Shown piece by piece: positions 1 through 12,905 of a DNA stretch of 64,000 nt; positions within the stretch are counted from its first letter, which is position 1, and each line of letters opens with the position of its first letter. Origin of the DNA: Carposina sasakii (lineage: Eukaryota > Arthropoda > Insecta > Lepidoptera > Carposinidae); the NCBI GenBank assembly GCA_014607495.2, contig CP053157.1, positions 8,804,001 through 8,868,000 on the forward strand. Direction: 5' to 3'. The position numbers and the translations under genes are program-made. The notes under the pieces are model-generated. The model was given only the letters and a program-made list of their open reading frames with translations. It searched no databases and was not told the origin of the DNA.

Positions 1-56
1 ACTCGAACCCACGACCTCTGCATTCCTCGTGCCAGCGCTCTTACCACTGAGCTTTT
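1..56 (-). mobile_element. tRNA-like fragment at window edge
   Basis: Minus-strand AGCTCAGTGGTAAGAGC (A box) and GGTCGTGGGTTCGAGT (B box) resemble the tRNA-like sequence at 22513-22583. The B-box end is cut by the window boundary, so it cannot be told whether this is a real tRNA or a SINE head. Confidence 0.45.
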
Positions 57-1094
57 CTATCCAGTTGAAAATAAAACACAATACTTATTGGAAAAATTAA
101 AACACTATATCATAATTTTGTTCACAGGCGTTTTTCAATAATCGATGTAATTAAAAACAGCATGCTCGCTCGAAAAACTATTTGCTTCCAGTAGCCTTAT
201 TGGGCAATTTATCTGCCTCATACACAATATCTATAGAGTAACAGAGGCATGTAGTAAAGAGAGATTATTGGAACTGACAAAAAAAAGGAAAAAAGTTTGC
301 GAATGGACATACCAGATATTAATAATATTCCTAAGTTGTTAAGAAAGTCTCCGTATCTGTTAAAATAACATTATAACAAAATAACATGTGATTTCGAGTC
401 TCAAATTTTGTTAATAGTTCTAGAGAACCTATGCCTGTCGAATATCTTATTTTGTTTAAAATTTGAACCCGGTCCATCCACAAACTTCCGTGACAGTAAC
501 AAACATCCATTAACGTTTACCTATAATATTTACGAGAGACAGTTCCTTTTTACATCCCTATCTCGGGTAATACCCGGCCACCGTCGGCCATCACTGCGCT
601 GGCCGGATGAATGCTTCTAGATGTATCTACTAATACTATAACTGGGTGGCGTTGATTGGTTTCGAATCATCAGACAGAGAGAAACTGGTGACGTGTAAAT
701 ATAAATAAAATAGGGGGTGCGCAAAGTTCACCTAAAATTTCTACACCAATAATTGGTCCTCCGAAAATTTTCTTCCTAACATTTTTCATCCTAACAATCG
801 CAATTCCTACCTGCTTCTCTTTCTATCAACATATACTTTCTAATGTTCATAATTCCGAATCATTCAATTTCATAACGTCAGTAGCAATAAACATCTATTA
901 TACTATTAATAATAAATAATAATAATAAATAATAATTTGTTTTCATATATTTTCTCAACATACCTAACCGTCTTTTATTCAAAGTAATATTTTTTTATTT
1001 AGATTTGTTACTATTAATAATAATCAACATATACATATTAATTTAGTGAAACTTTTACAAATATGGTAATTTTTAACATAACATGAATTAAATT
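57..1094. other. Intergenic, AT-rich
   Basis: Only a MITE fragment (379-420, AACATGTGATTTCGAGTCTC) and an AAT-rich run near 905-935 are seen. No gene. Confidence 0.6.
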
Positions 1095-1230
1095 CACTTA
1101 GGTTAGCGAGGAGCGGAGCGACGAAGCGGGTTAGGTTGATGTATAAAAACAGCGCGCGAGCCGAGCGAGCGAAGCGAACGCGCCGCGTGAGTGACCGGCG
1201 AGTGCCAAAAGCGACTTTAGGGCGTTTCTC
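1095..1230 (+). other. Isolated CpG-rich patch with TATAAAAA
   Basis: GGAGCGGAGCGACGAAGCGG and GAGCCGAGCGAGCGAAGCG around a TATAAAAA at 1142, in very AT-rich DNA. It could be a promoter or a repeat; no gene follows that I recognise. Confidence 0.3.
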
Positions 1231-1552
1231 ACATTAATATACGTACATCACTTTCGACACAGAACAAACACAAATGTTTAAAATAACAATCGTAAAAGCA
1301 ATAAATGTCATAACCTACCCGTTCACATGTAATTTTTATTACACTTGTCAATTATTTTCTTACTGTATATGAGAAAAAATATTATAGAAATTATGTTAAG
1401 GGATAAAAACTTTATGAAAAACAACGGTAGGAGTTTAAACAAATTAACAGCAGTGATATTATAAATTAAAATTTTCGGAAAGATGAGTGTTATGAACATC
1501 GTCTGTCTACAAAATACATATGACTGAAACTTTAGGAGTAAAATTTTTTTTG

Positions 1553-1802
1553 TGGCGTGTTGCCGGCAGAGCAGAATTTGTACCACCCCATGTCTGCCCG
1601 TGGGTATCGTGCGAGGCGATTAAGGGTTTCCTGGAGATGGGCAGCAGCGTCTCCCGTACTGACAACATAGTCCGAAAATCACACTGCTGTCACCAACCCG
1701 CCTGCCCAGTGTGGTGACTATGGGCAAAACTCCCCTGAGGCAGTAGCTTAGTGGCGTGCCCTGGGGGAGGCCTGCGTCCAACAGTGGACTGCAATAGGCT
1801 GA
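1553..1802 (+). mobile_element. Non-LTR retroposon tail (..GTGGACTGCAATAGGCTG)
   Basis: The most complete copy of a family present six times: 1553-1802(+), 24961-25200(-), 39152-39264(-), 41480-41683(+), 49757-49828(-) and 56398-56515(+). Shared blocks are TGGCGTGCCCTGGGGGAGGC and a GACTGCAATAGGCTG end. The open frame at 1520-1717 is a product of it. Confidence 0.8.
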
Positions 1803-2542
1803 AAACGACCATATAGTGTTCTGTGGATTGACCCCTCATGACGTAGCTGTGGTCCGGTGTTTTCTATTTATCGCTTTTACGATGGCGAATACAGCCTATT
1901 CATACATAAGTACGTAATACTAATTTTTAAAAATAACATTTAAAAAATTAAAGCAACAAAACCTTTACTTTAACGTTGGAATATAGATATTAAAGTTATG
2001 TAGTAGCTAACATAGGTAGAGAAAGATGCAAATTAATGATCTACTACTAGGGCCCCATATGAAGATTCCCCAGTTACGAGTAATCAATTTCAGCTCCATG
2101 AGTTTCGGCTATGTGTTATCTCAGACACTCAGTAACGGAATGTAATTTATATATATTGATAGATATAACCATATTACAGCATCAAGGGATGAAATACAGC
2201 AATCTATACAATAATCATAATATGTAAAAAGTGTCGTGAAAACTAAGTAAGTTAATATGATATATACGAGTATTTAATACAGCCGTTACAGCTGCTTTGT
2301 ACGAAAAGTACCATAATTTCCTGGAGCAGCCGACACTGGCGCGCTCATTTCCGGCTTCCTCGGACCTTTTTAGTGGCATGACAAACGAAACGTGTAATTC
2401 GAAACAGTTATCGGCACAATGTATTGAAATTTTGAAATATTGCGAAAAAATTTCGCTTATGTTATTTTGCTTGTAGAAAAATACTAAAGTAAAGCATAGG
2501 TAAGCCTTGAATGGTTTATGATTACAGCAACCAAATATGTTC

Positions 2543-2665
2543 ATACATACATATAATCACGCCTTTATCCCTTACGGGGTAGGCAGAGCACCATGGGCCG
2601 ATCCAACCACATGGTGCCAATTCTGACCAATTTTGAGGGTATACTCGTAGTTGAGATGTACAAGT
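2543..2665 (-). mobile_element. SINE-like repeat (CCTTTATCCCTTACGGGG family)
   Basis: CATACATATAATCACGCCTT then CCCTTACGGGGTAGGCAGAG. Copies: 2543-2665, 12095-12210, 22288-22412, and reversed at 12788-12905. On the minus strand it ends in (TATG)n. Confidence 0.75.
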
Positions 2666-3336
2666 TCGGTTATATGTTCAATAAGGATTAAAATTGACAA
2701 AGCGCTTCGGGGAAAGATTGGTAATGTCCTTTCGCTTATCTTAGAGACTCTTGGCGAGAACACTTCTATGTCAGATTATATTACGGCTATTATTTGATAT
2801 TTAAATATTTTCGCTGTACTAAGCAGTTGTCCATCATTCACCGTCCTCATTCATCATAAGCTCGAATATATACAAAAAATATTGCATAGAGTATCATGAA
2901 AATATATAACAATATTATTCCCCATAATATCCTAACATCCCTCATCTACCCTAGCTGGGCACGAGCCGTGAAATTGCCTAATCTAAACTCCAAGAGTGAT
3001 CGGTGATAGGTGAGCAAATAACAAATGGATGAATATAAAACTTGGAAGATATTTTACAGATTTGGTACTAGAATTTTGATGTAGGTAACATTCCGTCTGA
3101 GCGTTCCGTATACAAATGTATGTAACGACACTTTTTATTGCTCTAAGTTCGTGGAAAGGACGTAAAGTCTTAACATATCGCTTGCGTACCTATTTACATA
3201 AAATTGTAATAGCAGCGCTGTAAAAATAAATATAACGCATATAATGAAGGTATGTCGGACAGAATATGTGATAAATTAATTTTAATCATGGTAAATTCTG
3301 TTTTATTTTATTTTAGACATCGCCATAAAATAAATA

Positions 3337-3540
3337 CCTAAACAAACGGCTGTATCTGCGAAATGCCGTAGCCAAAACCACATGCTCATAAAAGACATCC
3401 TACAACCACGTTTAGTATAGCGGGGAGAGATGTAAATGATCAGTGACAAGTTGCTGACTTATTGCCGGAGAGAATATGCCCGTGTTCCTTAGTCGACTTT
3501 TACGACGCACGAACAGAGATGCAGCTAATCTATTCTAATG
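3337..3540 (+). mobile_element. Dispersed repeat (GTAGCCA..GTGACAAGTTGCT..CACATGCACGGAAGGAGATGC family)
   Basis: Blocks AGTGACAAGTTGCTGACTTA and TTCCTTAGTCGACTTTTACG. Diverged copies: 12507-12600, 35617-35750, 42072-42190, 58436-58620, 62093-62160 with 62435-62612, and 63410-63495. A low-copy-identity, old family. Confidence 0.65.
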
Positions 3541-6350
3541 AAACAGGACTAAAAATAAATAGGTACCTAAAGAATATTTTTAAGTAAAATAGTAGATAGT
3601 GCTGCTCCTGCCGTAGCATGCTCGTAGTACCTCGTAGCATTTGCTACGAGAAGCGCCTACGCAGAGACCAACTAGCGTCTACTTATCCATACTTTAACTT
3701 TTAATAGGTAGAATGCGCCGTCGTCGGATAGAAAATAAAAAATTATAGAGCATTACAAATAAAAACTCAGTTTAATTTAACAGATATTCCATATTTCTGC
3801 TATCATAAGTCATGTATAACGAGGATTTAACTTTACGCGCAGTTTATTAGTAGCACCAATAAATATTTATACACGCATCATTTCACTCAAGTTTCTTTTT
3901 TTTTTTTTTTTTTTCATTTATTTATCTTTTAAAATGGTTATACAAAAAACTTAGTTTCAATAGCACTTTGTGAAACCAACGAGGTTTGTGTGATAGTGCT
4001 ACACAGTTCACATCTTAATAAAATATGTCATTATACGCTTTTATTTTAATACTTACTCCGCTTTTATATATTGAAAATGAATAAATAACACCTTAGTACA
4101 TTTATCAATGCAATTTTCTATATAAATTTTCAATGTGCAATGAAAATTAAAAGACTACTTGACCACCATCAGCATAATAGTATACTGCATAGCTTACTAT
4201 ACATACCTTAAACTTACTATACAGTTAACCATTTGTGTTAGAACCAAGCAGTTCATTGCAAGGAAATGAATTGTTTCTACGGAAAACAAACAAGAAAAGT
4301 TAGAGGAAAACAATTACGTATAGTTTTCAAACGGCTGCAGTAGTTCGGTTTGTTCAATGATCTAAACATCCATTTTATAAAATAAACTAGGAAAATCCAG
4401 TTTCTTTTGTGTTTTTACTGTTGTATTATAGATAGATATATAGAATTTATTTGACAATTACATATACACGGACAGCAACAACATAGAACAAGACAATGGA
4501 AATAGTTCATCTGAGGGAAATAGGGTAGAAATAGACACAATAGAAAAGAGTAGGCAAACAGGTAAGAACACACATGTAGAAAAGAACAGTAACAGGAAGG
4601 ACTGTGCACCCTATTTGGAGCCCCGCAGTCACGTCCCATGTAAGTGCAACTGCCAAATAGGTCCCTTTTCAGCTAAGCTATGTATTATCACAATTACTAG
4701 TCAAGGTATCAAGGAGAAGACAAAAATATCATAAAATAATTAAATTTACAAAAGTATATTTTCAGCGAAATAGAGAAGCCGTTGCAGATTTATAAAAGTA
4801 ATGACATACACAGCAAAATATTTTAATGGCTGTATAAAAATTTCAATACCTGCCGAGTATTTCATTTCAAACAAATATTAGTTAAGCCTATTGTTAAAAG
4901 AACTCCTGAAAACCTTTCCTGTTTACACAACAAAAAGTCGAGTAATTAACCTCATTCCAAGCACAAAAATGGGTAAGTACGTTTATATCTATGTAGGAAA
5001 ATTTTATAAAAGGTAAATGCTTCCTTCGGGAGCAATAACCCCAGGCATTTCAAAGCCTATATTATCGCTACGGTTAAAAAGTACGGATAAGTGCCAATAC
5101 AGCTTCAATATAAAATGTAATTTATGTATGGAATGTAAAATTTTGCGTCAAAGCTGGTCAATAATAAAGCATTCATAAATTATGGCATTATTGATAATGA
5201 TGAGACTTGTCTAAATTGGAGGATTAAATTTATCGCCGATTTTGGTTTGTAAATAAAAAGAGATTTAATTGTGGCCACATAAAATACCCCACACAGGCAA
5301 GTGGGCCTAAACTCATACCAATTCCAGGGCACAATACTCGTAGTAGGCTGTAGAAACTGTACAAAGACACATGGCAACCAACCGTACAGAAAACGGATTT
5401 TGAGCTCTAAGAAAAGACTATGTAGACTTCAAAATGCAGTACAATATGGATGAGCCATGTAGTAAATAGATTATAAGGCCTATTATATTCACATCGCTTT
5501 CAGACCAACTACAAAGGTGTCATTGTTGGCGTTGCGACGCGTTGGTAATTTATGATACACTGGTGTTACGTAAAGGAACGTAACGCATATACCTCAGACA
5601 AATTCTAGTTACCCTTTTTAATCATTTAATGTATGTGGTGATGTTATACTAATTAACGCAGGACTAAAGCTATGGTATCTAGGAGAGGTACTCGTAGCAA
5701 CCACATTATAAAGCAGCCATATAAAAAAGACAGAAGTTTTTATGGTGCCGACATGTGAAAGTTCCTCCATATAGCGAAAGTCAGAGTCGCTATCTTTCGA
5801 CTCTACCGAAGGTATACATACTAGAACAGTTCGTTAGCCTTTGAATAGCCCTCGACGGCTTTAGTTAGCCCACAGTTTCGGTTAAAGCCGTGGAAGCAGG
5901 ATTACTTCCATTCCATACAAGAAGTCACTTACACTGCCTATGACAGTCGTCTTTCACAATCTGTAATTTAGTTAATGTAGTGTAACTAGAGATCATGGTA
6001 GGACGATAATCACATTAATCAATCAATGAGCGCAACGCATTTGTGTAATGATCTATTACGATTGGACAGTTCGTTATATACGCAATCACTGATTAGTTTC
6101 GTCGATAGGTCTTCATGACGTCTCTACTCGTCCAGCCCTTATTTGCTTGAGCTATGGAGCAAAAGATTCCATAAAGTAAACATAGAGACACTTATAAAAA
6201 TAGACTTCGTATACTTACACAAAATAGCATAGAAAAAAGCATAAGCGTATACAAAGTTTAAGATCGGGTTAACACAGCGTGTAGCTAAAATATAAATTAA
6301 TATTTGTTTTACTAGAAGCTAGGTTAACCTAAATCCCATAATGCTTATTT
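3541..6350. other. Intergenic, nothing recognised
   Basis: AT-rich DNA with a T-run at 3895-3915 and a short CGTAGCATTTGCTACG palindrome near 3636. No coding region or complete element is recognised. Confidence 0.5.
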
Positions 6351-6550
6351 TTAACCCACGACGCGTTGTCGCGTCGGGGGACCGCTTTTTACCTTCAAAA
6401 ATACTTACCTAAATCAAATGATTCCTACCTAATCACAACATTCGTATAAAAAAAATCACCTATCTAAACAAAATTATATTTATAATTACTGATAGTAAGT
6501 AGGTATTCAGAATTAAAGCGAAGTAAGCTATTACAATTATATTTGTACTA

Positions 6551-6740
6551 GTGGACGCCCGCGACTCCGTCCGCGTGGACTACAGAAAAAAAAAATGTCG
6601 AAATTATCCGGGATAAAAACATTTTCCCGGGATAAAAAGTAGCCTATATGTTAAGTGGGACCTGTCACAATATATTCCTGAAAACTGCACCGAAATCGGT
6701 TAAGCCGTTCCTGAGATTAGCGTGCACAAACGCACAGACA
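6551..6740 (+). mobile_element. Lepidopteran dispersed repeat (CTAGTGGACGCCCGCGAC... family), head
   Basis: Starts ACTAGTGGACGCCCGCGACT and runs through CGGTTAAGCCGTTCCTGAGA. Related copies are at 15161-15353, 16269-16480, 39285-39480 and 42200-42390. It is the parent of the tandem array that follows. Confidence 0.75.
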
Positions 6741-6744
6741 GTCC

Positions 6745-7390
6745 CTTCCCGTGGGAATTTCGGGAAATCAATTCTTAGTGCTTCCCCGCAGTCTCCGATT
6801 TTAGCTTCACATGTACAGCGGTTTTTGTAAAAAAATTGAATTCCCGTTAGTCCCCTTCCCGTGGGAATTTCGGGAAATTCGTTCTTAGCGCTCCCTCGCA
6901 GTCCCTAATGAACGTACAGGTCTAATTTCGAATTCATATGTATCGCGCTTGTCGTAAAAAAATGAATTCCCGTTTGTCCCCTTCCCGTGGGAGTTTCGAG
7001 AAATCCGTTCCTAGTGCTTCCTCGGGGTCCCAAATAAACAAATATGCCCAACTTAAGATTCATATGTGTAACCGTTTTCATAAAAAATAATTAATTCCCG
7101 TTGGCCCCCTTCCCGTGGGAATTTCGGGAAATTCGTCCTTAGTGCTTACTTGCAGTCCCTAATGAACATCTATGCCCAATTTCAGCTTAATATGTATAGC
7201 GGTTTTCGTAAAAATTATGAATTCCCGTTTGTCCCCTTCCCGTGGGAATTTCGGGAAATCCGTTTTTAGTCCTCCCTTGCTCTCCCCAATGAACATATAT
7301 GCCCGATTTCAGCTTCATATGTATAGTGGTTTTCGTAAAAAATATAGAATTCCCGTTTGTCGCCTTCCCGTGGGAATATCGGGAAATTCT
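6745..7390 (+). repeat. Tandem array, about 127-bp period, six units
   Basis: Units are marked by CTTCCCGTGGGAATTTCGGG beginning near 6745, 6855, 6981, 7109, 7236 and 7364 (spacings about 110, 126, 128, 127, 128). They are copies of the internal part of the host repeat. The open frames 6648-6830 and 7172-7519 are artefacts of this array. Confidence 0.9.
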
Positions 7391-8068
7391 TATAGCCTAT
7401 GTTCATCCAGGTCCTATAAGGATTCTAACGGTGAAAGAATTTTTAAAATCGGTCCAGTAGTTTTTGAGCCTATTCATTACAACCAAACAAACAAAGTTTT
7501 CCTCTTTATAATATTGTAGTGTATTGTAGTGTAGATAACAATGGGATTGAGGACTTCTTAATGTGTGCTTCTAACGTTAGGCTAATAAATTAGAGCGGTC
7601 CCCCGACGCGACAAAATTTAATCAAAAATTTCATACGTTCGGTCAACAGCAGGCCAAGATAACCATTTGCAGTTCAAAATCAGCGGTTATGCTTCTGACA
7701 TAAAGGTGGCACAAAGTCCCGAGGAGATAGTCTGAAATGCTTTAGTTGGTACTTACGTAGTGTTAAAAGTTATTTTTTGCTTTTTATAGGCTTTAGCATT
7801 TTAAACATTTTGTTTCATGATTACGTACTTTTATGGATCGGGGGTTTTTAAAAATTTTTAATACGGCAAAGACTGGTCTAATTGCGCCATCTTTTATGCT
7901 ATCTAGATCGTTTTTTGCATTCTATCGGTTATTGCATCCAATATCAATCTCTTTCTATTTGGTCAAGACAAGCATAACCACAATATAGGATTTTTACTAC
8001 AAAATTTACGAGACTAGCGAACCGAACAACAATAGAGAGGCTGTTATAATACCCGTTTAATTTAATAC

Positions 8069-8543
8069 CTATTAGTAGTAACGCCTCAAGCTATGTAGTT
8101 CGCCGCAAACCATATGAGAAGCTTTATTAGTACGTAATAGCGGGTAAACTAATTAGCTGCCTAGTTCAACCGCTTCCGTTAATTATAGATTACTGGTTAA
8201 AGAAAATATTATATTAGTATTTATATACAATCTCTCACACTTATAGATGAAAGTAAGTAATATACCTATTACTTACTTTCATCTATAAGTGTGAGACTAA
8301 TATAATATTTTCTTTCTCACACTTATAGATGAAAGTAAGTAATATACCTATTACTTACTTTCATCTATAAGTGTGAGAGATTGTATATATTATACTAATA
8401 TAATATTTTCTTTAACCAGTAATCTATAATTAACGGAAGCGGTTGAACTAGGCAGCTAATTAGTTTACCCGCTATTACGTACTAATAAAGCTTCTCATAT
8501 GGTTTGCGGCGAACTACATAGCTTGAGGCGTTACTACTAATAG
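8069..8543. repeat. 475-bp near-perfect palindrome with duplicated 62-bp hairpin core
   Basis: The outer arms 8069-8233 and 8378-8543 are reverse complements with only a tiny difference near TAGTATTTATATAC. The centre holds two identical 62-nt perfect hairpins (8234-8295, 8316-8377) separated by 20 nt that copy part of the right arm. No coding content and no clear target-site duplication. Confidence 0.95.
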
Positions 8544-10520
8544 TTTACGGCATAAATTATTCGAATTCTGAACATTAGGATTATTAATTACTACAAAAAC
8601 TATGAAAAAAGTAATTTTCTAGAGTAGGTCAAAGTAAATTTCGATGTGAGTAGAAATGTATATTTGGTATAAAGCGGCAGTTTTTACTTGACTCCTGGGA
8701 ATGTGTTCACATTGCGGTATCCACAAAATATTTAAATACTCAACTTTTGGTATCTAAGCGGGATAGTCAACTATTCAATCGGAATTATTGGAGTAATTTA
8801 GTGTTATTACAAAACAGACTACTGTTGAATGTTATGTTTTTGTTGCTAAGTTGTACTTACGTTTAATATAGAAAATACTTATATAAAATATTGTTGTTTA
8901 TCTCCAGGATAAATATATAGCCAAAACATTTATAACACAGTAAACAATTCATTTATCAAAGGAAAGCTTTAAAACAAAATTGATTACACCCTTATCTTAT
9001 CACTATTATATACCGAACCGCTTACTGAAATTCAACACAAACATTTTATCGATTTTACAAATGGATTCTGTGAGGAAATTTAAAAAATAAACCAGCTACC
9101 ATGAAACTTTTCCGCTGTTTCCAAAAGTTAAGACGAAATTATTTAAAGGAATTCGTGACTTAAACATTACACATATTTTTAAGTTATTATAAAATTTGTG
9201 TATTTCTAGGTAGGTGTACATAATGTATAGAAATGCTTTGTCCTGAATGACTGACTGAGGGATTTTTCGTAATTTTACCCCTAAGGTGGTAAAAAGGATG
9301 CCAAAATTTTCATGGTTTGTATGTTGTTTGGAGTATTATCAACAGTTTTCAATGACGAAAATTTGACCTCTTAGATCCACTAGACAAGACACATGATTCA
9401 GCCCGAAGCTTTTACAAAACCAACAAACAGCAATTTGTTTTTATTCATTTAGATCAACGCTTTACTGTCGAGATGAGAGATGAAACGTAAACCACGTCTT
9501 TCCCCGGCGGCATGTGATCAATCTCTCCACGATGATATTATATACGGAATGAAATTTAAATACTTAGATGTAAATAGATATAGAACAACATGACTACACT
9601 AAAGTTCATAAGTTTAAATTTTATTTTTTACTTTTACAGTTGTAAATTAGTTGAATGAAATAAAATTAAAGAGGAATATTTAAAATATTCCATCGTCTTT
9701 CTTTAACTTCATGAGGGAGACACTGCATTAGACTCAGCTACATTACAAAATTAACATGTCTTTGATCTTTATTACAAAAATGTTTTCTAATAATGCTTGC
9801 TTTATGATTTTTTATATTTGAAAATTTGTGTCTTGCATAAAAATATCCTATTCCTAATAGAGTAGGAAAAAACAGTAAATACATAATCAATAAGGAATTC
9901 TAAATAACGTACTAATTAATGAAAGTTCTATTCGAAAATTCTAACTAGACTCAAATAAACTTTTTATAGCTTTTCGATGAACATAACTCAGAATAGTACA
10001 CCTCAAATATTTACTCTGTCCTATACATAGTACCTATACAAAATTACCTATATGTATACTCAGCAACGATCGAAAAGTTATAATATAAGCGATTTTCTGA
10101 GTCTATTAAGAATTTTTTAAATGGAATTTTCATTGATTTAGTAGGCGATCTTCTAAATATTCATCTCTATGTACCGGCGAGTTTGTTTAGCAACATTAAT
10201 CCTGAACAGCAAGAGCAACGCCATTCTCGTCAGAGCCTTAATTCAAATTCCTGGTTATAATTAAATTCCTCGACGAGTACATGTTGGTCTTTCTTTGATT
10301 TGCGCTTTAGAAGCGATATATTGTGTTCAAAGGCTTCAGTGACATGTATGTATACAAAATGACTGTTTGAACTAGGCTCAGTGATTTATTATTGTGGTCG
10401 TATTACAATATACTCAATTTCATTATTAGCTTTATAGAAATGAAATATGTTTTGATGGAGATTGAACACAAAGTCATGCTAGACATCTTGTAACGTATTT
10501 TATTTATTTAGATATAGGTA
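8544..10520. other. Intergenic, nothing recognised
   Basis: AT-rich, with weak similarity to dispersed lepidopteran repeats near 9230-9330. No gene seen. Confidence 0.5.
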
Positions 10521-10840
10521 CAGTAATACCCCGCTTTACGCGTGGGATACGTTTCGGAAAAAATCGCGTTAACTGAAATTCGCGTATATCAAGGTTTATG
10601 ATTAAACATATTCAAAATTTAATCTTTGCCATAGAAGAAAGTCGTAGTACGGGGAATCCTCAGTTCTTCAATCAGAATGTTCAGAGGACGCGAGGATTCC
10701 CGCGACCAAAGGGGAGTTAATGACTAAATTATATTTATACACATTCTTTCGCATTATGCGAAGCATTTAAATGTGAATTTTAAAATTCGCGTTATAGTGA
10801 AACCGCGCATAACGGGGTCGCGTAAAGTGGGGTATTACTG
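10521..10840. mobile_element. MITE with CAGTAATACCCC termini
   Basis: Inverted ends CAGTAATACCCCGCTTTACG and CGTAAAGTGGGGTATTACTG, flanked by TA on both sides: a 320-bp non-autonomous element, probably Tc1/mariner/pogo-type. Confidence 0.85.
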
Positions 10841-12094
10841 TACTTACAGAGAAATAAAATTTTCTACAGCTTAAACCTACATGACTAAACTATAATGTAT
10901 ATAGAGTAAACGTAATATGGATATCGGTTGACCATGTGGCTGCTTTCACAGAAAGGTTTACAAAACCGGAGTTGGTCGTTTGGTATACATATAAACTTTC
11001 CCCTTGAATTACTTTATCTATTAAAAAACGGCATCAAAATCTGTTGCGTAGTTTTAAAGTTTAAGCATGTTTAGGAACAGATAGGCTGGTCCGTGCCCGT
11101 TCGCAATATTATGGACCATGGGAAGCTAGCATTACAGTCCAGTATCTATCGAAAAATATAATTAGATTGGGAATTGGGACAGCTAATAGCACTCAGAAAA
11201 TCAATCTCTAACTTACTGATCTGTAACATAGAGAAAGGGCTTAGTTGAGATTGATTTAGGTACAGAACTCTCTTTAATTGGTTTTAGAGCTTCGTAGAAA
11301 AAAGGAACCAATCCGTAGCAATGTCCATCATTAAGGTAAAAATAATTCATATTTTTGCGATACCTATATTATTAATCATTGACTCACACATTAATCACAC
11401 TCAATTCAACTATTCCACTCACTCTACCAGAAAAACTACTCTTATATAGAAGATAACAAAATACAACCATTTCTCAACCGAGTGCACTCAAGGGAAAAGT
11501 TATCACTTGATGACATCTTTGTACTACGAATATCGTAGCGGACTACGACTCGTAGCATCTCGCAGATTTGCTTATACAATTTTGTATAGATGTTATAGAT
11601 TCATTAACGGCCAATTTCAATACTAGAGATTATAAAAAATCTCGAATGTTTCTATTCCAATTTAGAAATTTTGTATGAAAATAATGAAACATTTAATCTA
11701 AAATACGCAAAAAATCTCTCCAGATCGGTTATTGAAATTGGATGTTATTATGTTGAATATAAGTGTGGTATTTATTTTACTGTGATGTTTATTACCATTA
11801 AAATTTTCTGATAAACCGGCATTTTCCCGTTAATCGTGGTACTTACAGGCTTATTTGCATTTGGTGTAACGTTTATTTAAAGCGTGACTTATTAACGGAC
11901 TCCGATAACAATAAAACCATTTATTTAATCCTTTGCCCAAAAATAAATTATAATGACTTTTATCACATTGAATACACGCTATTATTCCTGATATGTTAAT
12001 TATGTAGCGGATAGTCGTTTATCTGTATGTGGAACGAATTTAAAAATAATAATGCAACCACCACAAAATTACACGCTATGATTGTTTATTATTA
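10841..12094. other. Intergenic, nothing recognised
   Basis: AT-rich. A CGTAGC-rich short repeat near 11527-11570. No gene seen. Confidence 0.5.
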
Positions 12095-12445
12095 TACATA
12101 CATATAATCATGCCTTTATCCCTTACGGGGTAGGCAGAGCACCAAGGGCCGATAGAACCACATGGTGCCACTTTTGACCAATTTTGAGGGTATAGTTGAG
12201 ATGTACAAGTTAGGTTAGTAGTGACAGGTGGTCAGCCCATCGCCTACAAAACACCAAGACCCTCTTGTCCCTCTGCTAACTTGTACAGTATGCCCGGGAA
12301 GAGAAGCATACTGTACAAGTCCCTGTGTGCCCGGGAAGTTTATTATTATACCAAGAACAAATCTCTTTAAGAGATAAGCACGCCTTTGTACATTTTCTTT
12401 GTCATAAACTTTATTTGTGAAAACTTTACTGTGTACAATAAAGCA
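12095..12445 (-). mobile_element. SINE-like repeat fused to a LINE-like tail
   Basis: The CCTTTATCCCTTACGGGG repeat (12095-12210), then sequence with TGTACAGTATGCCCGGGAAG, then a LINE-tail-like stretch ending GTGTACAATAAAGC. Only the middle of the 12215-12472 open frame overlaps it; no gene is called. Confidence 0.6.
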
Positions 12446-12787
12446 TAATAATAATAAAATACATACATACAAACATATACACGCATTTGTGTTACCGTAA
12501 TGGATACTACAGAATTCCCGAGTTCCTTAGCCGACTTTTACAACATGCACAGAAGCAGATGCAGCTGATATATTCTAGTGGAGACCCGCATCAGCACATC
12601 ACAATATACCAATAACATAGAAAGAAAATAATTAATAAACAGAAAACGTGGTGGTAAGCCAAGAACCGGAAGCCGGATTTTCCTAGTTCCTTTATATTAC
12701 TTACCTACTTCGAAAATAAGGAAGTTGAAAAACGTTTGCGGCAATATGGCCAATATTTTATTGTAATTTATTTATTGGTCCGACCTT

Positions 12788-12905
12788 GTACATCTCAACT
12801 ATACCCTCAAAATTGGTCAGAAGTGGCACCATCTGGTTCTATCGGCCCTTGGTGCTCTGCCTACCCCGTAAGGGATAAAGGCGTGATTATATGTATGTAT
12901 GTATG
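12788..12905 (+). mobile_element. SINE-like repeat, plus-oriented copy
   Basis: TGTACATCTCAACTATACCC through CCCCGTAAGGGATAAAGGCG to a (TATG)n tail. Confidence 0.75.

Larger units (their letters stand above)
6368..7612. mobile_element. 1.25-kb unit bounded by a perfect 19-bp inverted repeat
   Basis: GTCGCGTCGGGGGACCGCT at 6368-6386 and its exact reverse complement at 7594-7612. Inside are a lepidopteran dispersed repeat (from 6551) and a tandem array. No transposase frame, so it is probably non-autonomous. Confidence 0.7.

Noticed and set aside
7172..7519. 115-codon plus-strand open frame
   Set aside because: Translation of the tandem repeat array; it shows the repeat period, not protein constraint.
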